Source: Bog-756 sp963738545
GTDB lineage: Bacteria; Actinomycetota; Acidimicrobiia; Acidimicrobiales; RAAP-2
DNA: 64,000 nucleotides
NCBI GenBank assembly: GCA_963738545.1
Contig: CAVTXA010000009.1
Span: 844,148-908,147, forward strand
Direction: 5' to 3'
Shown: in pieces, positions 50,542 to 59,686 of the stretch
Position numbering within the stretch: position 1 is the first letter of the stretch
How the letters are laid out: each line of letters begins with the position of its first letter
The notes under the pieces: model-generated
The model's input: only the letters and a program-made list of their open reading frames with translations
What the model was told of the DNA's origin: nothing
Database searches by the model: none
Translations under genes and position numbers: made by a program

Positions 50542-51843
50542 GTGACCCACGGCCTCGACACGGCGGTCCTCGCCGCCGCCGCCGGGTGCGTCATCCTCTG
50601 GTCGCTCGTGTCGGCGCGGCTGGAACGATGGCTCATCACTGCCCCCATCGCCTTTGTGGTCATGGGCCTGGCCACCACCCACGGGCCCCTGGCCTTCATC
50701 CACTTCAATCCCCACTCGTCGACCGTCCGCTCGCTGGCCGAGGTCACCCTGGCCCTCGTCCTTTTCACCGATGCCTCACGGGTCAATGTGCACGAGCTCC
50801 GTCACGACCTCGGCCTGCCCGTCCGGCTCCTGGCCATCGGGCTGCCCCTGGCCATCGGCCTGGGCACCGCGGTGGCCTTCGGCCTCGTCCCCGGCGTCTC
50901 CCTGTGGGTGGCGGCCGCCATTGGCGCCATCGTGGCACCCACCGACGCCGCCCTCGGGGCGAGCATTATGGAGGACACCCGGATCCCCAACCGGGTTCGC
51001 CGCCTCCTCAACGTCGAGAGCGGGTTGAACGACGGCATCGCCACCCCGTTCGTGAACCTCTTCCTGGCCGGAGCGGCGACCACGGAGATGGTCCATTCGA
51101 CATCGGTGCTCGGCGCGCTTCGAGATCTCCTCATCGGCGCCGGGGTGGGCGTCGGAGTGGGACTCGTCGGCGGTTGGGCCTCGGCCCGGACCAGCGCCTT
51201 GGGGTGGAGCGACGGCGCCTTCCGGACTCTCATCGCCCTCGGCCTGGCCCTGCTGGCCTACAGCGCGGCCATCGAGGCCGACGGCAACGGCTTCGTCGCC
51301 GCATTCGTGGCCGGAATGGCCTTCGGGTCGGTGGTGCGCCGGGACCTCGAGCCCTTGGTGGACTTCGCCGAGGAGACCGGCGGGTTGCTGTCTCTGGTGG
51401 TGTGGCTGATCTTCGGGGCGGCCATGGTGGTCCCAGGGTTTGAACATGCCACCTGGTCGGACTGTCTCTTTGCTGTCCTCGCTCTCACGGTGGTGCGGAT
51501 GCTCCCCGTGGCACTCGCCCTGGTGCATTCGGGACTGGATCGGTTCACCGTCGGGTTCATCGGATGGTTCGGGCCCCGGGGTCTTGCTTCGGTGGTGTTC
51601 GGACTCATCGCCTACGACACACTCGATCCCGTCAATGCCGGTCGGGTGCTGTCGGTGGTCACGGTGACCATCGCCTTGAGCGTGGTGGCCCACGGGCTGT
51701 CAGCCGGACCGTTGGCCGCCCGGTACGGGGCCTTCAGTGCCACGCTGGCCCGCCATCGACCCGAGCACCTGTCGACTCCGGGCATGCGCCCTCGCCGAAG
51801 CCTGAGCGGCCATGTGGGAGCGAAGAAGGTCAGTGATGGCTGA
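50542..51843 (+). CDS. CPA1-type cation/proton antiporter
   Basis: A 433-aa membrane protein with about twelve helices, exchanging Na+ or K+ for protons. The CPA1 core motifs are GAIVAPTDAALGASI and VESGLNDGIATPFVN (with the cation-binding Asn-Asp), followed by FIGWFGPRGLASVVFGL near the end. It starts at GTG 50542 and overlaps the SulP gene by 8 bp, indicating a co-translated unit. Confidence 0.9.
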   Translation: MTHGLDTAVLAAAAGCVILWSLVSARLERWLITAPIAFVVMGLATTHGPLAFIHFNPHSSTVRSLAEVTLALVLFTDASRVNVHELRHDLGLPVRLLAIGLPLAIGLGTAVAFGLVPGVSLWVAAAIGAIVAPTDAALGASIMEDTRIPNRVRRLLNVESGLNDGIATPFVNLFLAGAATTEMVHSTSVLGALRDLLIGAGVGVGVGLVGGWASARTSALGWSDGAFRTLIALGLALLAYSAAIEADGNGFVAAFVAGMAFGSVVRRDLEPLVDFAEETGGLLSLVVWLIFGAAMVVPGFEHATWSDCLFAVLALTVVRMLPVALALVHSGLDRFTVGFIGWFGPRGLASVVFGLIAYDTLDPVNAGRVLSVVTVTIALSVVAHGLSAGPLAARYGAFSATLARHRPEHLSTPGMRPRRSLSGHVGAKKVSDG

Positions 51844-53614
51844 ACTGGACGATCACGCGACCCACGGCCAGAAGCCCGATCGCTACGATCCCGAAGTCTC
51901 CCCCTTCAAGCCCCGGCAACAACCGTCAGTCTCGGCCCAGACCTTCCCGGTCAGTACCGAACTCGCCGGCTATCCCCGTCGAAACGGCCGGAGGGATGCC
52001 GTTGCCGGCGTCACCGTGGCGGCCCTGGCCATCCCATCGGCCATGGCCTACGCCGAACTCGCGGGCCTCTCCCCCGTGGCCGGCCTCTATGCGCTGCTGC
52101 TGCCGGCCGTCGCCTACGCCATCTTCGGATCTTCCCGGCAGCTCGTCGTCGGCCCCGAGGGTGCGCTGGCCCTGCTGGTGGTCGCCGCCGTCGCACCCCT
52201 GGCCGGTGGCAGCGCCTCCACCTACGCCCTCTTGGCGGCTGCGCTGGCCGTCCTCGTGGGGGCGATCGCCATCGTGGGCCGGATCATCCGCCTCGGCTGG
52301 ATCGCCGACTACTTCTCCCGTGCCGTCCTCGTCGGCTATCTGCACGGCATCGCCATCGTCTTGGTGTGCGGGCAGCTGGGCAAGATGTTCGGCGTCCCGA
52401 TCGAAGCTGACGACCCGATCCCCCAGGTGCGCGAGTTCATCCACGAGATCGGGTCCATCCATGGCCTCACCGTGCTGGTCGGCTTCGCATCGCTGGCCAC
52501 CCTGCTCCTTCTGCGTCGATTCCTGCCCAAGGTGCCCGGCGCCCTGGTCGTGGTGGTTGCCGGGATCCTCGTCTCCTACGCCGCCGGCCTCTCCGACCAC
52601 GGCGTGGCCCTCGTCGGCCACGTCCCCTCGGGGTTGCCGTCGATCCGCTGGCCCAAGGCCGGACTGAGCAAGACGATCGACCTCCTGCCTGCCGCGGTGG
52701 GGATCTTCGCCGTGGGCTACGCGGACGCCATCCTCACCGCCCGGTCGTTCGCCGGGCGGAGCGGCCAGTACGTAGACGCCAACCAGGAGCTGTTGGCCAT
52801 TGGACTGGCCAACGTCTCTGCCGGGGTGACCCAAGGCTTCCCGGTGGGTGCAAGCGGCTCCCGCACCGCAGTCAATGAGCAGATCGGTGGGCGCACGCAG
52901 CTGGTCGGCATCATGGCTGCCGCGGCCACGGCGCTTGTCCTGCTGTTCCTGACGGGGCCGGTGGCTCAGCTGCCGAAAGCGTGCTTGGGTGCCGTGATCG
53001 TCGCCGCCGCCATCGGCCTGGTCGAGCCGGATGCCTGGCGTGCACTGGCGCGGGCCGGCCGGTCCCAGGTGGTGATCGCGGCTGTCACCTTGGTGGGGGT
53101 GGTGGTCTTCGGGGTGCTGCAGGCCCTGATCGTGGCGGTCGGCCTGTCGATCGTCGACGTACTGATGCGCTCGGCCAAACCCCACGACGCCGTCCTCGGA
53201 TATGTTCCCCGCCTCGGACGGTGGGCCAACGTGTCGGTTCACCCACGTGCCCGGGTCACCCCCGGGGTGGTGGTCTACCGGTTGGACGACCGACTCTTGT
53301 TCGCCAATGCCCGCTACGTGTCGGGTCGGATCCGTGAGGCCGTCGCCGGGGCACCGTCGGAGACGCGGTTCCTGGTCTTCGATGCCGAGGGGTTCAACGG
53401 GATCGACGCCAGCGGCATCGAGGCGTTCGAGCAGCTGCTGTCCGCCCTGAGCGCCAGCGGGGTCACCCTGGTCATCGCCCGGTTGAAATCACATCTCGAG
53501 GAACAGTTCGCCGGCACCGGGCTGACGGATCGGGTCGGGAGCGACCACTTCTTTCCCACCGTCGACGAAGCAGTCGCCTGGTGCGACGCCCGCCGGACCG
53601 AGGAGACGTCGTGA
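51836..53614 (+). CDS. SulP family anion transporter with STAS domain
   Basis: A 592-aa inner-membrane transporter for sulfate, bicarbonate or a related anion. The N-terminal membrane domain begins near DAVAGVTVAALAIPSAMAYAELAGLSPVAGLYA without exceeding the family core, has the SulP signature region VGPEGALALL and ASGSRTAVNEQIGG, and about 12-14 helices. The C-terminal STAS domain (about 470-585) contains DAEGFNGIDASGIEAFEQLL in two parts. The ATG at 51836 overlaps the antiporter stop. Neighbouring sulfatase makes sulfate a reasonable substrate, but this is inference. Confidence 0.93.
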   Translation: MAELDDHATHGQKPDRYDPEVSPFKPRQQPSVSAQTFPVSTELAGYPRRNGRRDAVAGVTVAALAIPSAMAYAELAGLSPVAGLYALLLPAVAYAIFGSSRQLVVGPEGALALLVVAAVAPLAGGSASTYALLAAALAVLVGAIAIVGRIIRLGWIADYFSRAVLVGYLHGIAIVLVCGQLGKMFGVPIEADDPIPQVREFIHEIGSIHGLTVLVGFASLATLLLLRRFLPKVPGALVVVVAGILVSYAAGLSDHGVALVGHVPSGLPSIRWPKAGLSKTIDLLPAAVGIFAVGYADAILTARSFAGRSGQYVDANQELLAIGLANVSAGVTQGFPVGASGSRTAVNEQIGGRTQLVGIMAAAATALVLLFLTGPVAQLPKACLGAVIVAAAIGLVEPDAWRALARAGRSQVVIAAVTLVGVVVFGVLQALIVAVGLSIVDVLMRSAKPHDAVLGYVPRLGRWANVSVHPRARVTPGVVVYRLDDRLLFANARYVSGRIREAVAGAPSETRFLVFDAEGFNGIDASGIEAFEQLLSALSASGVTLVIARLKSHLEEQFAGTGLTDRVGSDHFFPTVDEAVAWCDARRTEETS

Positions 53615-55971
53615 GTCTGGGGCTCGCCCAACGCTCCCGGGTTCCGAGGACCTGGCGGGCCAGGGTCTTCGTCACCGCCGCCGAGCAGCGCCTGCGTCTC
53701 CCCCGCGACCTCGTCAGCGCCGCTGTCGGCGCCGCAGGAGCACTCACCGCCTGGGCCCTCGTCGCCTCAGGGGTGAACGCGGCGGTCACCGTGGCCATCC
53801 CGGTGTGGATCTCCTGGCTAGTCACCGGGGTAGCCGTCGGCGGAACCACCATCCTCATCATCACCGCCGTGCTGCTGTGCCTGCTCGCCCGCCGATGGAA
53901 CCTCGTCGGCCATGTAGTCCTGGCGGCTGGTGGTTCGGCGCTCGCCGCCTGGGGCATCGGGCACTGGCTGGGGCAGGCGGCGGCGGCCCCGCCGCTCATC
54001 GCCGCCACATTCGCCGCCGCCTTCTTGGTCATCCGGATCCTCGGGGTCCCCTTGCGCACGCCGCTGTGGGTCGTGGCCTATATCGGTACGCTCGCCCAGG
54101 TCTTCGATTCCCACCTGGTCCCGCTCGGGACGATCGGTGCCCTGGCCCTCGGGGTCATGTTCGGCGCCTCCGTCTCCTTCGGCTTCGGAACCCCCGACGT
54201 CGCCCCGACGGTGGACGAGGCGGCTGGATTCCTCGACCAGCTCGGCGTGACGGCGACCGACCTGGTGCGCAGCAGCACCGTGGCCACCTGGGGCGCCACC
54301 CGATTCACGGGCACCGGTACCGGTACCGACGGCAGGGTGCTCGACATCGACGTCTACGGCCGCGATGCACCCGAGGGCCAGTTCCTCGCCCGGATCTGGC
54401 GGTTCGTGTGGATCCGGCGGTCAACGCTGGACCTTCGACTGCGACGCATCGACCACATCGAGCACTCTGCCGGGATGATGCTCTGGGCGGGTGCCCAGGG
54501 AGTGGGTGCCCCCACCGTGGTCCGGGCCGGCCGAGTCGAGCCGACCGACGATGCCGTGCTCATCACGGAACGACCAGCCGGAACCAGACTCGGCGACCTC
54601 AGAGCCGAGGCCCTGGACGCCGCCGACCTTGCGGCACTGTGGGAAGCCCTCAACCGGCTATCCAGCGCGCATCTGGCCCTCAACAACATCAGCGCCGACA
54701 GCGTCGTACTCGACGATGACCATCACGTGGCCTTCCTCGAGTTCGCCTCCACAGAAGCGATGGCCCCGCCCGAGGCATGCGACCGTGATGCGGCCTCGCT
54801 GCTCGTTACCACGGCCGATATCGTCGGCCCGGACCGCGCCGTAGCCGCCGCGGTCGCTTCCCTGGGACCGGAACGGGTGGAGGGACTCCTGCCGCTGATC
54901 CAGCCTCAGGCCACTTCGGTCACGGCATTCCCGCACGGACCCCAATCCAAGAAGGCCTTTGCTGAACTGCGGCTCAGCGCCGCGGCGGCCCTGGGGGTCG
55001 AACCGGTCGAACCCCGACCGCTGGCCCGGCTCCAGGCGTCGCAGCTCCTCATGCTCCTGGGGACGTTCTTCGGACTGTGGCTGCTCGTCAGCCAATTGGT
55101 CGGGCTCAGCGGCATCGGTGAAATCCTCCAGGACTCCCTTTGGTGGTGGGTGGTGGCCACCCTCCTCATCACCCAGGCCACCTCGGTAACCGAGGCGTTC
55201 TCCATGTCGGGAACCGTCCCGGTTGCCCCTCCGATCGGACCGCTCACCCTGCTTCGGTTCGCCATGAACTTCACCGGCATGATCGGGGGAACCGTCGCCA
55301 CCACCGCCACCGTCATCCGCTTCAATCAGCGGCTCGGGCTTCCCCCTGGGGTAGCGGTCAGCTCCGGGATCGTCTACAGCGTCGCCGGCTTCATTGTGCA
55401 GATCTTCCTGACCCTGGTGACCCTGTGCTTCGCCGCCGACGAGTTCCACCGTGAGTCCGCCGGCACAGCCGGTTCGGCCCCAGAGAACCTGCAGCTGATC
55501 CTCTACGCCATCGTGGCCGTCTCCCTGGTCGGCGGCGTCGTCTTCGTCATCCCCAAGGTCCGCCGGGTAATCGTGTCCCGCTTCGCACCTCGGCTGGCTA
55601 CGGCGTGGGACAACGTTCGCGTCATTGCGCAGACCCCGGCAAAACTGCAGCGCATCTTCGGAGGGGCCCTCGTCACTCAGCTGATGATGGCCGTGGGGCT
55701 CGGATTCGCCCTATTCGCTGTCCACGCCTCTGCCCCCTTCGGTGGTCTGGTCATCGTCTGTACCCTCACCGCGCTCATCGGAGGCATGGCCCCGGTCCCC
55801 GGCGGCATGGGGGTCATGGAAGCCAGCTACATCAGTGGCCTCAGCCTCCTCGGGGTTCATCAGGACCAGGCCATCGCCGCAACGATCATCTACCGGGCCT
55901 GCACCACCTATCTGCCGCCGCTGTGGGGCTGGGGTGCGCTTGTCTGGCTTCGCCGGCACGACTCACTCTGA
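53611..55971 (+). CDS. Flippase-like membrane protein with degenerate kinase domain
   Basis: A 786-aa protein. The N-terminal ~200 residues hold about five helices; a soluble middle (about 205-460) looks like an aminoglycoside/lipopolysaccharide kinase domain; the C-terminal ~320 residues are an LPG_synthase_TM/UPF0104 (flippase-like) domain with FAMNFTGMIGGTVATTATV and GGMAPVPGGMGVMEASY. In the kinase-like part the HGDLHPGN-type loop reads HLALNNISADS and the metal Asp site reads FLEFAS, so catalytic residues are lost. Large actinobacterial fusions of this kind are known but uncharacterised. The GTG start overlaps the SulP stop in a GTGA. Confidence 0.83.
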   Translation: MSLGLAQRSRVPRTWRARVFVTAAEQRLRLPRDLVSAAVGAAGALTAWALVASGVNAAVTVAIPVWISWLVTGVAVGGTTILIITAVLLCLLARRWNLVGHVVLAAGGSALAAWGIGHWLGQAAAAPPLIAATFAAAFLVIRILGVPLRTPLWVVAYIGTLAQVFDSHLVPLGTIGALALGVMFGASVSFGFGTPDVAPTVDEAAGFLDQLGVTATDLVRSSTVATWGATRFTGTGTGTDGRVLDIDVYGRDAPEGQFLARIWRFVWIRRSTLDLRLRRIDHIEHSAGMMLWAGAQGVGAPTVVRAGRVEPTDDAVLITERPAGTRLGDLRAEALDAADLAALWEALNRLSSAHLALNNISADSVVLDDDHHVAFLEFASTEAMAPPEACDRDAASLLVTTADIVGPDRAVAAAVASLGPERVEGLLPLIQPQATSVTAFPHGPQSKKAFAELRLSAAAALGVEPVEPRPLARLQASQLLMLLGTFFGLWLLVSQLVGLSGIGEILQDSLWWWVVATLLITQATSVTEAFSMSGTVPVAPPIGPLTLLRFAMNFTGMIGGTVATTATVIRFNQRLGLPPGVAVSSGIVYSVAGFIVQIFLTLVTLCFAADEFHRESAGTAGSAPENLQLILYAIVAVSLVGGVVFVIPKVRRVIVSRFAPRLATAWDNVRVIAQTPAKLQRIFGGALVTQLMMAVGLGFALFAVHASAPFGGLVIVCTLTALIGGMAPVPGGMGVMEASYISGLSLLGVHQDQAIAATIIYRACTTYLPPLWGWGALVWLRRHDSL

Positions 55972-56152
55972 GCCGGGCCGGCGGCTCCCGACCTTCTCCA
56001 CGAGGTCGGGGCGTGCCGTCACCAACGGCATCCAGACCCGCCTGACGGAGCCATGTCCGGTCCGTGGTAGAGAGATTCGTCCGTCGAAGCAAGCCTGTTG
56101 ACGAGTGCATCCAGAAGTAGTAGCTACGGGGGTGACAAAAGGACGGTGGAAC

Positions 56153-58183
56153 ATGTCACATGCAGCCAAGAGTGGGTACTCGCGCGTGAAGGCAGTGGGG
56201 CTGGGCGTCGCCCTTGTCGTGGGGACCCTGGCCGGCGTGGCGATCGCTGCCGCTCCGGCGGGTGCAGCCACCATCTTCTACGTCGCGCCGACCGGTTCGG
56301 GTGGCGGAAGCTGCTCCGCCCCGAACGACAACACCATCGCCGCCGCGGTGAGTGCCGCCAGCAGCGGGGACACGATCAACGTCTGTGCTGGCACCTACAA
56401 CGGGTCGGTCACCGTAAGCGGTAAGCAGCTGACGATCAACGGCTCGGTCAACGGAACCGCGACGATCAACGCCTCGGGCCAGCCTGAAGGCGTCACGATT
56501 CAGGGTGCGGGAGCGGCAGGTACCGTTCTCCAGGGCTTCACAATTCAGGCCGCTCAGGGCGAAGGCGTCCTGGTCGAAGGCACCTCATCCGTCACCGTGA
56601 CGAACAACGTCGTGAGTGGTAATGACCTCGCCTGTATCCCCCAGAACTCGGCGAACGATTGCGGAGAGGGCATCCACCTTGAATCGGTAACCAACTCCAC
56701 CGTGAGCCGCAATACCAGCGAGAACAACACGGGTGGCATCCTGCTTGACGACGGTGTCCCGCCGGGCACCATCGGGGTCGGCGCGTTCGGGGGGGCAACC
56801 GCCTACTACGGCCCAACGTCGGGCAATCTGGTCCAAAGCAACATCGTCGTGAACAACGTCTGGGACTGTGGGATCACGATGCCGTCCCACAACTCGAACG
56901 CCGCACCTGGAGGACATCCCAATCCGTCTGCGGGAGGGGTGTTCAATAACACCGTCACAGGCAACGTGTCTCAGAACAACGGCATCCAAGGGGGCGGGGG
57001 CTCCGGAATCCTGGTGGCCGCACCTTTCCCCGGCACTGCTGCCTACGGCAACATCATCCAAGGAAACACTGTTTCGGGGAACGGCCAGGCCGGTATTACG
57101 GTCCACAGTCACGCTCCAGCGCAGGATGTCAACGGCAATCAGATCCTCAACAACGTCGTTGGCCAGAACGCCGTTGGGGAGAGCTCGCCAGGATCCGGGG
57201 TGTTCACCTCGGGCAGCACGAGCGCTGGTGACGTCGACGCTGGCAACCCAGCCACCACGGGAATCCTTGTCTACAGCGCCGTTGTCCACGTGACAGGGAC
57301 CATCATCCAGGGCAATTCGATTGCAAACAACTACTACGGGATCTGGACCCAGAACGTCGACACCAGTGGGACGACTTCGAACACGTTCACCAGCGTGACC
57401 GTGCCGACGTATGCCGTTCCCGCTCCTGGGTCGGGGTACGTACTCGCCGGCGCCGACGGTGGGGTCTTCACCTTGGGCGCTCTCCCCTTCTGGGGTTCCG
57501 CTGCCGGCTCGACCGCTACCAAAGGTTCCTCGGCGGTGGGCCTGGCCGAAACGCCTGATGTGGGCGGCTACTGGATCGTCACCGGCACCGGAGCGGTGGC
57601 CAACTTTGGCGACGCAGCTAACCTCGGGTCCCTGAGCGGCACGCCGCTCACCGCCCCGATCGTCGGGATCGCTCCCACGCCGACGGGTCACGGCTTCTGG
57701 CTCGCGGCCAGCGACGGCGGGGTCTTCACCTTCGGGGATGCCGCGTTCCAAGGCTCGATGGGCGGGAAGCACCTCAACAAGCCCATCGTGGGGATAGCCG
57801 CCACCTCGGACGGTGGTGGCTACTGGCTCGTCGCCAGCGATGGTGGCATCTTCACCTTCGGGGATGCCGCGTTCCAAGGCTCGATGGGCGGGAAGCACCT
57901 CAACAAGCCCATCGTGGGGATAGCCGCCACCTCGGACGGTGGTGGCTACTGGCTCGTCGCCAGCGACGGCGGCATCTTCACCTTCGGGGATGCCGCCTTC
58001 CAGGGCTCTGCAGGGTCAATCCACCTCAACAAGCCCGTCGTCGGCATGGCGGCGACGCCCGACGACCACGGCTATTGGCTCGTGGCCAGTGACGGCGGGG
58101 TGTTCACCTACGGTGATGCCGGCTATTTCGGCTCCATGGGAGGCCGGACGCTCTCCGCTCCGATCGTCGGCTTGGCGACCTGA
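56153..58183 (+). CDS. Secreted right-handed beta-helix protein with C-terminal 42-residue repeats
   Basis: Exported 676-aa protein. Signal peptide through about residue 40 (VGLGVALVVGTLAGVAIAA, cleaved near APAGAA). Residues ~40-400 form a parallel beta-helix with Asn/Ser/Gly-rich turns (TVSGNGQAGITVHSH, NVVSGND). The last ~240 residues are propeller-like repeats of about 42 aa with GYWLVASDGGIFTFGDA, GSMGGKHLNKPIVGIAA, a module frequent in Acidimicrobiia cell-surface proteins. The ATG at 56153 has GGTGGA just upstream. Probably a surface adhesin or carbohydrate-associated protein; no catalytic residues seen. Confidence 0.85.
   Translation: MSHAAKSGYSRVKAVGLGVALVVGTLAGVAIAAAPAGAATIFYVAPTGSGGGSCSAPNDNTIAAAVSAASSGDTINVCAGTYNGSVTVSGKQLTINGSVNGTATINASGQPEGVTIQGAGAAGTVLQGFTIQAAQGEGVLVEGTSSVTVTNNVVSGNDLACIPQNSANDCGEGIHLESVTNSTVSRNTSENNTGGILLDDGVPPGTIGVGAFGGATAYYGPTSGNLVQSNIVVNNVWDCGITMPSHNSNAAPGGHPNPSAGGVFNNTVTGNVSQNNGIQGGGGSGILVAAPFPGTAAYGNIIQGNTVSGNGQAGITVHSHAPAQDVNGNQILNNVVGQNAVGESSPGSGVFTSGSTSAGDVDAGNPATTGILVYSAVVHVTGTIIQGNSIANNYYGIWTQNVDTSGTTSNTFTSVTVPTYAVPAPGSGYVLAGADGGVFTLGALPFWGSAAGSTATKGSSAVGLAETPDVGGYWIVTGTGAVANFGDAANLGSLSGTPLTAPIVGIAPTPTGHGFWLAASDGGVFTFGDAAFQGSMGGKHLNKPIVGIAATSDGGGYWLVASDGGIFTFGDAAFQGSMGGKHLNKPIVGIAATSDGGGYWLVASDGGIFTFGDAAFQGSAGSIHLNKPVVGMAATPDDHGYWLVASDGGVFTYGDAGYFGSMGGRTLSAPIVGLAT
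57725..57966 (+). repeat. Tandem repeat inside the surface protein gene
   Basis: Two adjacent 126-bp units: bases 57725-57840 are identical to 57851-57966, encoding the 42-residue propeller repeat; a third, diverged copy follows. Perfect nucleotide identity indicates a recent duplication or ongoing homogenisation. Confidence 0.9.
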
Positions 58184-58600
58184 GGCATCCTCGATTCGGT
58201 CGGCCGGTTGCCCGCGGTACTCGGGTCGAACGTCGTAACTTCAGCCAGACGACCGCTCCATCGAGGCGGCCACGACGTCCACCAGGATCGATTGGGATAG
58301 GTCAGAATCGTCGCGACCTCACGGGTCATGGAGATCGCCCCCACGAGGACGCTCGCTCAGGGTGAGGACCGCCTCCCGCCGTGCTGATTCATGGTCGGGA
58401 TCGTGGGCGGGGTGAGCAGTCACCAGGCAATGCGGCACCTAGCGGGCCTAGGTGGTGCGAGTCGAAGGAGGTCGGCGCGGCAAGCATCCGCAGCGAGCGG
58501 CCGCGCCGTACCCGGCCTCTGGGTGATCCCGCTGCCAAGGGCTGAGCTAACCGTCGACCAGCGCCTCGTAATCCCCGATGGCCGGGCGGCAGGACATATG
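58184..58600. other. Intergenic region between convergent genes
   Basis: About 415 bp without a supported gene, between the secreted protein and TetR stops. Short open frames here have no ribosome site or family resemblance. No clear terminator hairpin was found. Confidence 0.45.
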
Positions 58601-59149
58601 TCAGGAGGCCTGTCCGAGCAAGGAGGTGAACAGTTCGTAGGCACGAGTGACGCCGGCAGTATCGCCCGTGGCCAGGAGATCGAGGAGCAGGCCGCGAGTT
58701 ACCGCTACGCCAAGTCGGGAGAGATCCCGTGCCTCACCAGGCTCGACTCCTGAGCTGATGAACGAATCCACCATGGGTGCGATCCAGCCGTCGAGCGCCT
58801 CTTCCAGGAAGCCCTCGGTGCCCGGACGCCCGAGCAGCGCATGGGCATAGATCTCGAAGAAGAGCCGCTCTTGGGAACGAAGGGAAGGGTCGATGAGTCG
58901 TTCCCACATCAGGCGTGCATCGGCCGGCGAGATCGACTCCCAAGGGATCATCTCGCGCTGGCGACGTTCAACCTCCCGAACGACGGCAATGAGCAGGCCC
59001 TCCCGCGATCCGAAATGGTAGATGAGCATCCGATGGCTCGTTCCAATGGCGGCCGCAAGCTCTCGGAGGCTCAGGTCGACGATCCCCTGGTCCAGCGCGT
59101 AGTCGACTGCTGCGTCGAGCAGTCGGTCTTTCGGTTGCACCGTGGTCAT
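58601..59149 (-). CDS. TetR family transcriptional regulator
   Basis: A 182-aa TetR repressor starting MTTVQPKDRLLDAAV. The helix-turn-helix is LSLRELAAAIGTSHRMLIYHF at about 30-50 (one residue beyond the core), followed by a helical ligand domain. The ATG at 59149 puts the start 7 bp from a near-perfect palindrome that also precedes the divergent SRPBCC gene, so it almost certainly represses both. Small-molecule inducer unknown, perhaps the ligand bound by the SRPBCC protein. Confidence 0.92.
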   Translation of the reverse strand: MTTVQPKDRLLDAAVDYALDQGIVDLSLRELAAAIGTSHRMLIYHFGSREGLLIAVVREVERRQREMIPWESISPADARLMWERLIDPSLRSQERLFFEIYAHALLGRPGTEGFLEEALDGWIAPMVDSFISSGVEPGEARDLSRLGVAVTRGLLLDLLATGDTAGVTRAYELFTSLLGQAS

Positions 59150-59155
59150 TCCAAA

Positions 59156-59189
59156 GTGTACCATTTGGTACGTGTACCAGATGGTACAG
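59156..59189. promoter_or_regulatory. TetR operator palindrome
   Basis: Arms TACCATTTGGTAC (59159-59171) and GTACCAGATGGTA (59174-59186) match at 12 of 13 positions around a GT spacer; extended arms match at 14 of 16. It sits in the 57-bp gap between divergent TetR and SRPBCC starts, covering where both promoters must lie. Size and place fit a TetR dimer-pair site. Confidence 0.85.
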
Positions 59190-59206
59190 TCATGAGGAGG
59201 CGATGC

Positions 59207-59659
59207 ATGGGCCAGTTGCAGGTGGAAGCCCAAGGAACAACTAGCGCGACGGTGGAAGCCGTCTGGTCACTCGTGTCCGACGCCAACACGTATGCGGATT
59301 GGGGCCCGTGGGGCGACGGCGGGTATGACCCTTCCGGCAACGGCCCTTCCCGGCCGGGGTCCGTCCAGTGGTTCCGATTCGGTCGACGTACGACGTCGGT
59401 CGAGAAGATCCTCGAGGTCGATGCGCCATCGAGGATCGTCTACACCGTGGTGCGAGGCATCCCGGTCAAGAACTATCGGGCCGAGGTCACGCTGGTACCC
59501 AACGCTCTCGGCGGCACGTCAATCCGGTGGGCGGCGACGTGGGACAAGACGTTGATGGGTCGACTCGTTCATCGGAAACTCCAGGCGGTGTATCGAAAGG
59601 TCATGGACGCGCTCGTTGCGGCGACTGATGGTTCCCGACCGGCGGGAACGGATCACTGA
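59207..59659 (+). CDS. SRPBCC (polyketide cyclase-like) protein
   Basis: A 150-aa helix-grip protein: VEAQGTTSATVEAVWSLVSD, ADWGPWGDGGYDP, VEKILEVDAPSRIVYTVV and a C-terminal helix with HRKLQAVYRKVMDALV. It belongs to the polyketide cyclase/START-like group that holds hydrophobic ligands. GGAGG lies 7 bp before the ATG at 59207. Expression is probably TetR-controlled through the upstream palindrome. Confidence 0.88.
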   Translation: MGQLQVEAQGTTSATVEAVWSLVSDANTYADWGPWGDGGYDPSGNGPSRPGSVQWFRFGRRTTSVEKILEVDAPSRIVYTVVRGIPVKNYRAEVTLVPNALGGTSIRWAATWDKTLMGRLVHRKLQAVYRKVMDALVAATDGSRPAGTDH

Positions 59660-59686
59660 CCGTAACGACCCTGACATACTGCTTCG

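Noticed and set aside
57725..58183. CRISPR array
   Set aside because: Repeats are 126-bp contiguous coding units without spacers.
58391..58753. Plus-strand frame of 120 codons near the TetR 3' end
   Set aside because: No family, weak start, and overlaps the well-supported TetR gene.
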